Assembly: GCA_018669795.1 (NCBI GenBank)
Contig: JABHSQ010000005.1
Span: 186,001 to 250,000, forward strand
Direction: 5' to 3'
Source of the DNA: Flavobacteriaceae bacterium
GTDB lineage: Bacteria > Bacteroidota > Bacteroidia > Flavobacteriales > Flavobacteriaceae
DNA: 64,000 nucleotides
Positions 41,867 through 50,447 of this stretch are shown piece after piece; position 1 is the first letter of the stretch; every line of letters starts with the position of its first letter. Position numbers and translations under genes: made by a program. The notes beneath the pieces were generated by a model that was not told where the DNA came from, did no database searches, and saw only the letters and a program-made list of their open reading frames with translations.

Positions 41867-43513
41867 TTACTTTTGTTTTTGAACCCTTTTCAACACCAAA
41901 AAATTTTGAGGATTAATGCCTAATCCACTTACTTTCTTACTAACAAATCGAACTGCCATGTCATAATATAAAGGAACTACTGGAGCTTCCTCAATTATAA
42001 TGGAATCCATTTTTTCATACAATAACTTTCGTTTTTCTATATTGGGAAGTGATAAGGATGCCACATATAAACTGTCGTAAACATTATTTTTAAAATGAGC
42101 ATAATTAGGTCCATTAGGGGTAAAATTCTTACTATAAAACAATGACAGGTAGTTTTCAGCATCAGGATAATCTGCAATCCAACTGGCTCTAAATATAGCT
42201 AACTCTCCTGAAGATTTCATTTGCCGCAGTGTAGAAGGGGGCACTACATCTATTTGTACTTGTATTCCTATTTTCTCTAATTCTCGTTGAATAAATTCAC
42301 ATAAATCTAAATATTGACTATTAGTACCTATAGCTATGGATGGATTATTATTTCCAGATTCTTTTTTATATTGACCTACTAATTCCTTTGCTTTTTCTGG
42401 TTGATAGGTATATCCTTCCATATTATTAAAACCGGCCAATCCTTTTGGAATAAATCCATGAATCGCAGGTATTCCTATTCCATTTCTTAAATACCTAATC
42501 ATTTTAATACGATCAAAGCCATAATTAATAGCCTGTCGTATTTTTTTTGATTGTATTTCAGAGCTTGGTGAATCCATATAAAATCCGAGATACTCCGTAT
42601 TTAAATAAGGACTTGTAATTAAATTTACTTGATTTTTATACTTTTCTTGAAGCTTTCCTTTAGTGCTTACTATTTCATCTTTATACGAATTATCTAATCC
42701 TGAAACAAAATCTAATTTTCCTTGAACAAATTGTAAAAATTCACTTTGTTTATCGGGTAGAAAAGTAATGGCTACTGCTTCTAGGTAAGGTAATTGATTT
42801 CCAAGTTCATCTTTTTCAAAATAATCTGGATTTCTACGAAGTACTAATTTTACATTTTCTTCCCAAAGTTTAAATTTAAATGGACCTGTTCCAACTGGAT
42901 TGGATCTAAAATCATTCCCATAATAATCGATAGCTTCTTTAGGAACTACCGAACAAAAACGCATAGAAAGTAATCCTAAAAATGCGGGGAATGGCTGGTT
43001 TAATTGAATACTGAAAGTACTATCATTTTCTGCATAAAAACGATTCACATTATTTAAAACCCAACTGCCTCTTGCAGCTACTTTTTCATCTAACAATCTA
43101 TTAAAACTATATTCAAAATCGCGAGCGGTTACAAGTCTTATAGAATCTTTATAATAGCCTGCAAATACCTCACTTTTATGAAAATACACATCATTTCTTA
43201 AATTAAATTTATAGGTTAGCGTACTATCATTAAAAGTCCAATTTTTTGCTATATCTGGTTGAACATTTAATTCATCATCTAATTGAACCAAGCTATTAAA
43301 TAACTGATTTGTTGGCCAAATTAATTGTGGATTACTTGCAAATGCAGGATCTAAAGTTGCAATATTGCTATGTTCATTATATCTAAATACAAGATGATCT
43401 TTATCAGATTTCATTTCTGAATTACAAGAAATCAAAAGAAATGACAAGTAACTTGCTGTTAATAAGTGAATTGATTTATTTTTTTTGAAGTTCATCTGCT
43501 TTTTTGAAACCAA
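41867..43513 (-). CDS. ABC transporter substrate-binding protein, peptide/nickel family (SBP_bac_5), lipoprotein
   Basis: LISCNSEMK lipobox; NPVGTGPFKFKLW; RKIRQAINYGFDRIKMIRYL; WIADYPDAENYLSLFYS. Confidence 0.93.
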   Translation of the reverse strand: MVSKKQMNFKKNKSIHLLTASYLSFLLISCNSEMKSDKDHLVFRYNEHSNIATLDPAFASNPQLIWPTNQLFNSLVQLDDELNVQPDIAKNWTFNDSTLTYKFNLRNDVYFHKSEVFAGYYKDSIRLVTARDFEYSFNRLLDEKVAARGSWVLNNVNRFYAENDSTFSIQLNQPFPAFLGLLSMRFCSVVPKEAIDYYGNDFRSNPVGTGPFKFKLWEENVKLVLRRNPDYFEKDELGNQLPYLEAVAITFLPDKQSEFLQFVQGKLDFVSGLDNSYKDEIVSTKGKLQEKYKNQVNLITSPYLNTEYLGFYMDSPSSEIQSKKIRQAINYGFDRIKMIRYLRNGIGIPAIHGFIPKGLAGFNNMEGYTYQPEKAKELVGQYKKESGNNNPSIAIGTNSQYLDLCEFIQRELEKIGIQVQIDVVPPSTLRQMKSSGELAIFRASWIADYPDAENYLSLFYSKNFTPNGPNYAHFKNNVYDSLYVASLSLPNIEKRKLLYEKMDSIIIEEAPVVPLYYDMAVRFVSKKVSGLGINPQNFLVLKRVQKQK

Positions 43514-43570
43514 TTATAGTTTGTATTTTTGTATTACCATAAATAAAAGGGTTTTGTCAAAAATACAAGA

Positions 43571-44887
43571 ATGAATCCAAGAAAAAAAGTCGCATTTTAT
43601 ACTTTAGGTTGTAAGCTAAATTTTAGCGAGACATCTACCATTGCTAGAAGTTTTAATGATGAAGGTTTTGATCGCGTTAATTTCTCTGAAAAGGCAGATA
43701 TGTATGTCATAAATACCTGCAGTGTTACAGAAAATGCAGATAGAAGGTTTAAAGATATCGTAAAACAAGCTCAAAAAGTAAATTCTGATGCATTTATAGC
43801 TGCTGTAGGCTGCTATGCACAACTAAAACCACAAGAATTAGCAGATGTAAATGGAGTTGATTTAGTATTAGGAGCTACTGAAAAGTTTAGGATCACAGAT
43901 TATATCAATGACCTAGCAAAAAATGATTTTGGTAAAGTTCATTCCTGTGAGATTAAAGATGCAGATTTTTATGTTGGCTCTTATTCTATTGGGGATCGCA
44001 CTCGAGCTTTTTTAAAGATTCAAGATGGTTGTGATTATGTATGTACTTTCTGTACCATTCCGCTTGCAAGAGGTATTTCTAGAAGTGAAGTATTGGATAA
44101 AGTATTGTTAAATGCGAAAAAAATTTCAGATCAAGGTATCAAAGAAATAGTACTTACTGGTGTTAATATTGGTGATTATGGGAAAGGAGAATTTGGCAAT
44201 AAAAAACACCAACATACTTTTCTAGAATTGATTCAAGAATTAGATAATATTGATGGGATTGAAAGAATTCGAATTTCCTCGATAGAACCCAACTTATTAA
44301 AAAATGAAACAATTCAATTTGTTTCCAGCTCAAAAGCATTTGTGCCTCATTTCCATATTCCTTTACAAAGTGGGAGTAATAAGTTATTACGTTTAATGAA
44401 ACGTCGTTATAAGCGTGAGTTATATGTTGAAAAAGTTAACGAAATAAAAAAATACATGCCAGATGCTTGTATTGGAGTGGATGTTATTATTGGGTTTCCT
44501 GGTGAAACCGATGAATTATTTTTAGAAACGTATCATTTTTTAAATGAATTGGATATTTCCTATCTTCATGTTTTTACCTATTCAGAAAGAGAAAATACAC
44601 CAGCAGCTAGCATGGATGGGGTAGTGCCATTAAATGTTAGGAAAAAAAGAAGTAAAATGTTACGTGGATTGTCCGTTAAAAAAAGACGTTCATTTTATGA
44701 AAGTCAGTTAAACACTGTGCACACTGTATTGTTTGAAGGAGAAAATAAGAAGGGTTATATACTTGGTTTTACAGAAAATTATGTAAAAATTAAACAGCCT
44801 TGGAATCCTGGGTTAATAAATACTACCCGTGAGGTTTTATTAACTGAAATTGATGATGATGGAATGGTACGATTTGAATTTACCTAG
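43571..44887 (+). CDS. mtaB: tRNA (N6-L-threonylcarbamoyladenosine(37)-C(2))-methylthiotransferase
   Basis: TLGCKLNFSETSTIAR, radical-SAM QDGCDYVCTFCTIPLARG, HIPLQSGSNKLLRLMKRRY. Confidence 0.94.
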   Translation: MNPRKKVAFYTLGCKLNFSETSTIARSFNDEGFDRVNFSEKADMYVINTCSVTENADRRFKDIVKQAQKVNSDAFIAAVGCYAQLKPQELADVNGVDLVLGATEKFRITDYINDLAKNDFGKVHSCEIKDADFYVGSYSIGDRTRAFLKIQDGCDYVCTFCTIPLARGISRSEVLDKVLLNAKKISDQGIKEIVLTGVNIGDYGKGEFGNKKHQHTFLELIQELDNIDGIERIRISSIEPNLLKNETIQFVSSSKAFVPHFHIPLQSGSNKLLRLMKRRYKRELYVEKVNEIKKYMPDACIGVDVIIGFPGETDELFLETYHFLNELDISYLHVFTYSERENTPAASMDGVVPLNVRKKRSKMLRGLSVKKRRSFYESQLNTVHTVLFEGENKKGYILGFTENYVKIKQPWNPGLINTTREVLLTEIDDDGMVRFEFT

Positions 44888-44889
44888 AG

Positions 44890-45189
44890 TTAGATATTAA
44901 TTCCTACTGGAAGTAATTTTTTATATTTTCTGCGATTTTTTTTTAAAAATGAAGCTATTTCTGGGCTGGTAGGGACTAAATGTATTCTTCGATCTTCAAC
45001 AATATTAAAGACAGCTTTAATGAAAACTTCTCTAAAACCTTGCTCCTCCATATCGCTTGGCATTTCATATTTGGTAAGAAATATTTTTCGATCTTGTGAT
45101 GCATACTCAATTCGCGCCATATGATCACCAACTTCTAATTCAAACTGTCTTAAAAACTCATTATCTGTAATTTCTACATCTTCAATCAT
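44890..45189 (-). CDS. GNAT-like N-acetyltransferase (YjdJ/YidJ type)
   Basis: Short GNAT-like fold ARIEYASQDRKIFLTKYEMP...VFNIVEDRRIHLVPTSPEIASFLKKN. Confidence 0.75.
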   Translation of the reverse strand: MIEDVEITDNEFLRQFELEVGDHMARIEYASQDRKIFLTKYEMPSDMEEQGFREVFIKAVFNIVEDRRIHLVPTSPEIASFLKKNRRKYKKLLPVGINI

Positions 45190-45347
45190 AGGGAGTTGTT
45201 TTACGGATTACTTAATAACTTTATTATCAAGAATTTGCTGACTTTTATTGGTAGTAACTGATATTGATTTCAAAATAAAAATACTTTAGGATTGTAATCC
45301 TTTAAAGGGTAAATTTACGAATAATTATCGAGCTTAACTGTATTCAA

Positions 45348-46031
45348 TTGCTAAAGAACAAAAATACTAAAAAAACTCCTGTTTATTTTATCCCTGGATT
45401 AGCAGCAGGTAAAGAGATATTTGAGTATATTTCTTTACCAGAGGAGCTTTATGATGTGCATATAATTGAATGGATTATCCCTGAAAAAAAAGAAACTATA
45501 AAGCAATACGCAAGGCGTATGGCAGCATTAGTTAAAAAACCCAAACCTATTTTAATTGGTGTTTCTTTTGGAGGAGTTATGGCTCAGGAAATGAATGAGT
45601 TTTTAGATTTAAAAAAGCTAATTATTATTTCTAGTATTAAATCTAAAAATGAAATTCCTACTAAAATGAGAATTTTTAAAACGATACCTGCTTATAGGTT
45701 AATACCAGCAACTTTTCTGGAAAATACTAAAAACTTGGTGAAGTATGGCTTGGGAATAAAATCTAAAAATAAATTAGAATTATATCAAAATTACCTATCT
45801 GTTAAAAATACGCACTATTTAAAATGGGCTATCAAACAAATGGTTGGATGGGATCGGGTAATTGAAATAAAAAATATAATACACATTCATGGAGATAAAG
45901 ATCCTGTATTCCCTATTGAAAAAATTAAAAATTGTATTGTTATTCCTGGCGGTACCCATATTATGTTAATTGTTAAGTTTAAATGGTTAAATGAAAATTT
46001 ACCAAAAATTATGGAGGATCGTTATAAATAG
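45348..46031 (+). CDS. Alpha/beta hydrolase
   Basis: PVYFIPGLAAGKEIFEYI, LIGVSFGGVMAQEM, IHGDKDPVFPIEKI; TTG start. Confidence 0.85.
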   Translation: MLKNKNTKKTPVYFIPGLAAGKEIFEYISLPEELYDVHIIEWIIPEKKETIKQYARRMAALVKKPKPILIGVSFGGVMAQEMNEFLDLKKLIIISSIKSKNEIPTKMRIFKTIPAYRLIPATFLENTKNLVKYGLGIKSKNKLELYQNYLSVKNTHYLKWAIKQMVGWDRVIEIKNIIHIHGDKDPVFPIEKIKNCIVIPGGTHIMLIVKFKWLNENLPKIMEDRYK

Positions 46032-46033
46032 TA

Positions 46034-48241
46034 ATGTTTAAAAAAAAGAAATACGGATCATTTGCTGGTGTTTTTACTCCATCTATATTAACTATCCTTG
46101 GTGTAATTATGTACCTAAGAATGGGTTGGGTGGTTGGTAATGCTGGATTGTTTGGTTCTATTATTATTGTTATTATTGCTCATATTATATCTGTTTCAAC
46201 TGGATTAAGTGTTTCTTCAATTGCTACCGATAAAAAAGTAGGCCCAGGTGGTATTTATTATATTTTATCCCGTAGTATGGGAATTCCAATTGGAGGTGCT
46301 ATCGGGATAGCCTTATATATTGGAACTGCTTTATCCATTGCATTATATTTAATTGGTTTTGCAGAAAGCTTTAATGCTTATTTTGGTTTTGCTACAGATG
46401 TTAATGGTCTGCGTCTTTCCGGTTCAGTTGCCTTACTTGTTTTAACAATTATCGCTTTAATAAGTACCTCTATTGCTATAAAAACACAGCTATTTATATT
46501 CATTGCTATCATAGTTTCATTGGTATCCATTTTTTTAGGTTCTACGGAATATATTCCAGAAACTGTAAAATTAGTATCTGATGAGAATTCGGTTCCAATG
46601 GAAGTCGTTTTCGCTATATTTTTTCCTGCTGTAACTGGTTTTACTGCTGGTATAGCGATGAGTGGAGATCTAGAAGATCCTAAAAAATCAATACCTAGAG
46701 GAACCATAGCTGCTATTGCTGTTGGTTTTTTTGTGTATATCGCTTTAATCATATTTCTTTCCTTTTATATTGATTCAGAAACTTTAAAATCTGATTATAA
46801 TATATTAATGAAAATTGCTTTTTATGCACCAGCTGTAGTGGTAGGGATTTGGGGAGCAACATTATCTTCTGCACTTGGAGGTATTTTAGGAGGACCTAGA
46901 ATTTTGCAAGCAATGTCTGTAGATAATATAACACCAAAAATATTTGGAAAAGGCAAAGGAAAAAACAATGAACCTGTAAATGCTTTATTTTTAGTTTTTG
47001 TAATCGCTTTATTAGGTGTACTAATTGGAGAGTTAGATGTGGTAGCTAGAATTGTTACTATGTTTTACTTATCTGCTTATGGATTTATTAACCTTTCATT
47101 TTTTTTAGAAAGTTGGGCGAATTCAGATTTTCAGCCAACTTTTAAAATAAAAAAATGGATAGGTTTGTTAGGCTTTATAGCTTGTTTTGCCGTAATGTTT
47201 AAGTTAGATGTACTGGCAATGTTTGGTTCTATAGTTATTATACTTGGTATTTACGCGTGGTTACAACGAAAGCAAATTGTATTAATGACTGGTGATGTGT
47301 GGCTAAGTGTATGGAAAAAAATTGTGGCAAATGGACTTCAGAAAATAGAATCAAAGTCTACAGAAACAAGCACTAATTGGAATCCGAATATTATACTTTT
47401 TAGCGGAGAAAGTAAACATAGAACCTACCTTGTTGAATTAGGAAAAACATTAGCGGGTAGGGCTGGAATTGTTACAAATTTTAGATTATTATTAGATAAT
47501 AGTAATAACTCTCCGCTGCCAAAATCTGATCAAATTGTTAAAGAAGAATATTTTGAGAAAATAGGGGTTTTTGCAAGACAGATAAAAGTTAATAATATTT
47601 ATAAAGGAATTGAAGATATAGCTTCCATATTCGGGTTTTCTGGAGTTGATCCAAATACCATTATGATGGGTTGGCCTAAAGGATTAGAAAATTCAGAAGA
47701 ATATTCTGAAATGACTCAAAAACTTCTTTACCTTGATTATAACCTATTGTATTTAGATTTTGACAGAGCTACAAAATTTGGAAATTATCAAACCATTGAT
47801 TTGTGGTGGAGAGAGACCGATAGTAAAAACGCTGAAATGATGCTAAATATAGCACGATTTATTGTTCGCTCTTCTAAGTGGAGTAGCGCCGTAATACGGG
47901 TACTATTTGTAAATAACAGCAATGTTGATTGTGAAATAATTGAAGGGAACATATTAAATTTAGTTGAAGATATTCGTGTAAAAGTTGAAATAAAAATAAT
48001 CAATAATGCAATAGAGCAAATTCCTTTTTATGAATTAATTTCTAAATATTCAATAACCACAGATTTGACATTACTCGGAATACCAAATTTTGATATAAAT
48101 AAACAAACACAATTTGTTATTAAAACGAATCAATTATTTGAATCTATTGGATCTACATTAATGGTCAAAGCATCAAAAAGCTTTAATGAAATCAATTTAG
48201 ATATTGTTAAAAAAACAGCAGAAGAGCCTTATTTTGAATAG
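46034..48241 (+). CDS. Cation-chloride cotransporter-like (SLC12/APC superfamily) permease
   Basis: GVFTPSILTILGVIMYLRMGWVVGNAGLFGSIIIVIIAH; GPGGIYYILSRSMG; C-term MGWPKGL...IDLWWRETDSKNAEMMLNIARFI. Confidence 0.9.
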   Translation: MFKKKKYGSFAGVFTPSILTILGVIMYLRMGWVVGNAGLFGSIIIVIIAHIISVSTGLSVSSIATDKKVGPGGIYYILSRSMGIPIGGAIGIALYIGTALSIALYLIGFAESFNAYFGFATDVNGLRLSGSVALLVLTIIALISTSIAIKTQLFIFIAIIVSLVSIFLGSTEYIPETVKLVSDENSVPMEVVFAIFFPAVTGFTAGIAMSGDLEDPKKSIPRGTIAAIAVGFFVYIALIIFLSFYIDSETLKSDYNILMKIAFYAPAVVVGIWGATLSSALGGILGGPRILQAMSVDNITPKIFGKGKGKNNEPVNALFLVFVIALLGVLIGELDVVARIVTMFYLSAYGFINLSFFLESWANSDFQPTFKIKKWIGLLGFIACFAVMFKLDVLAMFGSIVIILGIYAWLQRKQIVLMTGDVWLSVWKKIVANGLQKIESKSTETSTNWNPNIILFSGESKHRTYLVELGKTLAGRAGIVTNFRLLLDNSNNSPLPKSDQIVKEEYFEKIGVFARQIKVNNIYKGIEDIASIFGFSGVDPNTIMMGWPKGLENSEEYSEMTQKLLYLDYNLLYLDFDRATKFGNYQTIDLWWRETDSKNAEMMLNIARFIVRSSKWSSAVIRVLFVNNSNVDCEIIEGNILNLVEDIRVKVEIKIINNAIEQIPFYELISKYSITTDLTLLGIPNFDINKQTQFVIKTNQLFESIGSTLMVKASKSFNEINLDIVKKTAEEPYFE

Positions 48242-48372
48242 TTAAAAACTATTTGATAAATCTTGAACCTTAGTGGTGTTAAATTACAAATTCATACTAT
48301 ATTTAATCAATAATAATACTAAAAGATAATCCTCACTTTTAGCTATTAATTAATCCTAACTTATTTAGCTCC

Positions 48373-49305
48373 ATGAACAATGTATCAAAATATTTATTAT
48401 TTACACTTCTATTTGGATTAAGTATATTTTTAATTCAAGCTGTACAGGAAGCACCTACCGATGCTATTGTTGAACGTAAAATGATAAACGATTATAATAT
48501 TTATGCAATTCCAATACCTGAAAAATTGGATTTTGCAGGAGAACCAATGCCTTTAAATAATCCAGATATTAAAGAGCGAATGGATAGAGAGTTATTGGTA
48601 AATACCTATTGGCATTCCAATGCTTTGTTACTTTTTAAACGTGCAAATAAATACTTCCCAATTATAGAACCACTATTAAAAGAGTATAGTATTCCAGATG
48701 ATTTTAAATATTTAGCAGTAGCTGAAAGTGGGCTGCAAAACAATCGTTCACCTGCTGGAGCTGCAGGTTTTTGGCATTTTATGAAAGGCACAGGGGAGGA
48801 ATATGGATTAGAGATTAACGATTATGTGGATGAACGTTACAATATAGAAATTGCTACTCGTGTAGCTGCAGAATATTTAACGAAGGCCAGGAAACGTTTT
48901 GGTAGTTGGACATTAGCAGCAGCAGCATACAATGCAGGGAGTGCTGGAATTAGTAATCAACAAAATAGACAGCAAGCTACTGCTAGTTATTATGATTTAT
49001 TATTAAATGATGAGACGAGTAGGTATGTTTTTAGAATTGTAGCATTAAAGGAAATATTGTCTAATCCGCAGAAATATGGATTTAATTTTAAGGAGAATGA
49101 TTTGCACACTCTAATTCCTACCTATAAAGTAAAAGTAGATACCGCTGTCACAAATTTTGCCACTTTCGCAAAAAAGTTTGATATTAATTATAAAATATTA
49201 AAAATTCATAACCCTTGGCTGCGAGATAATTTTTTAAAAAATGCTTCAGGGAAAGAATATTATATTGAAATTCCTGAAAAAGGATATTATAAAACAATAA
49301 AATAA
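48373..49305 (+). CDS. Lytic transglycosylase (SLT domain)
   Basis: YLAVAESGLQNNRSPAGAAGFWHFMKGTGEEYGL...RFGSWTLAAAAYNAGSAGISN. Confidence 0.92.
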   Translation: MNNVSKYLLFTLLFGLSIFLIQAVQEAPTDAIVERKMINDYNIYAIPIPEKLDFAGEPMPLNNPDIKERMDRELLVNTYWHSNALLLFKRANKYFPIIEPLLKEYSIPDDFKYLAVAESGLQNNRSPAGAAGFWHFMKGTGEEYGLEINDYVDERYNIEIATRVAAEYLTKARKRFGSWTLAAAAYNAGSAGISNQQNRQQATASYYDLLLNDETSRYVFRIVALKEILSNPQKYGFNFKENDLHTLIPTYKVKVDTAVTNFATFAKKFDINYKILKIHNPWLRDNFLKNASGKEYYIEIPEKGYYKTIK

Positions 49306-49455
49306 AAATAAGTGCTACCGGAATTTTAAGTGGTTTAATTGAATATTCTCAATATTCTACTTAAGGAATTAGTTTAGTTGTCCTTGACAATTCCTTTGCA
49401 TTTTTAGTAGTCTATAATTATTATACAGAAGGCTTGTAAAATAAAAATTTGTTTA

Positions 49456-50019
49456 TTACCTTCTACCACCACGACTAGCACGACCAAATTGTTGCTGAGG
49501 TTGTCCAGCTTTTTTCATTTGATCTTTCATCATTTTCATTTGATTATCTAGCATGTTATGCTTGTCTAATTTCTTGGCTTCCGTAAGAAGTGCTTGAGCC
49601 TCTCTTTTTCTGTTTTTAGACATAGCAATACCTGCTAAATTTAATTTTGCCATGGCCATATCGGTATCCATAGACAAACCTAAACTTACTGCTTTTTTAA
49701 AATATTTTTCAGCTTCATTCATATTGGTTTGTGAAACCATTAAACCATTTAGATAATTATAATAACCTTGTTGTTTTCTTATCAATGAAGCTTCCGGATT
49801 TTTTATTTTATCCAGCCATTTTTTTGCACCTGGAAAATCTTCTTTTCGCAATCTTAGGAATGAAAGTAAGATGATTTCATTTTTAAAATAAAGAAAAATA
49901 AAAATGGAAGAAAGTAATATATACATAATACCATTACCAATATTTCCTTAAATAAATTGCCAAACGGCTACAGCAACTATTAAAGCTGTTAAAACTAATT
50001 TTATATTTTTATTAAACAT
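49456..50019 (-). pseudogene. TPR-containing membrane protein interrupted by an in-frame TAA (codon 24)
   Basis: From ATG 50019: MFNKNIKLVLTALIVAVAVWQFI*GNIGNGIMYILLSSIFIFLYFKNEIILLSFLRLRKEDFPGAKKWLDKIKNPEAS...; same frame before and after the stop (TAA at 49950-49948). Confidence 0.75.
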
Positions 50020-50080
50020 GATCTATTTTTGTTGGGAGTCAAAGGTATAAAAAACAATTCGAAATATTTTAATATTATGA

Positions 50081-50111
50081 TTTGTGTAAGTAAAAAATGA
50101 TTGTATATTTG
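50081..50111 (+). promoter_or_regulatory. Bacteroidota-type promoter TTTG-N19-TATATTTG upstream of rpmH
   Basis: tttg at 50081-50084, 19 nt, tatatttg at 50104-50111. Confidence 0.8.
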
Positions 50112-50183
50112 CCCTCAGTTTTGAGGCACTTAGTTTTAAGACTAGATAACAGAATACTATTCAGATTTTAAAGATATATTACA

Positions 50184-50345
50184 ATGAGTAAAAGAACATT
50201 CCAGCCTTCAAAAAGAAAAAGAAGAAACAAGCACGGATTTAGAGAGCGTATGGCTTCTGTTAGTGGAAGAAAAGTCCTAGCTGCACGTAGAGCGAAAGGC
50301 AGAAAGAAAATTTCTGTTTCATCAGAAACTCGTCATAAAAAATAA
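50184..50345 (+). CDS. rpmH: 50S ribosomal protein L34
   Basis: [53 protein letters not shown]; missing from the ORF track because of length. Confidence 0.98.
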   Translation: MSKRTFQPSKRKRRNKHGFRERMASVSGRKVLAARRAKGRKKISVSSETRHKK

Positions 50346-50360
50346 TGTTAATAAATATAT

Positions 50361-50400
50361 AAAAAAAAGGTGTTGTTCTTAGAGCAACACCTTTTTTTTA
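50361..50400 (+). terminator. Rho-independent terminator after rpmH
   Basis: AAAAAAAGGTGTTG-TTCTTAGAG-CAACACCTTTTTTTT. Confidence 0.92.
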
Positions 50401-50447
50401 TACCCTGTAGTATTGTAATTTTACTTTTTTGAATAAAAAACTATATT

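Noticed and set aside
49363-49396. AAGGAATT...AATTCCTT inverted repeat as a terminator or sRNA
   Set aside because: Short 8-bp AT-rich stem, 18-nt loop and no clear T-tract; chance occurrence is plausible in AT-rich DNA.
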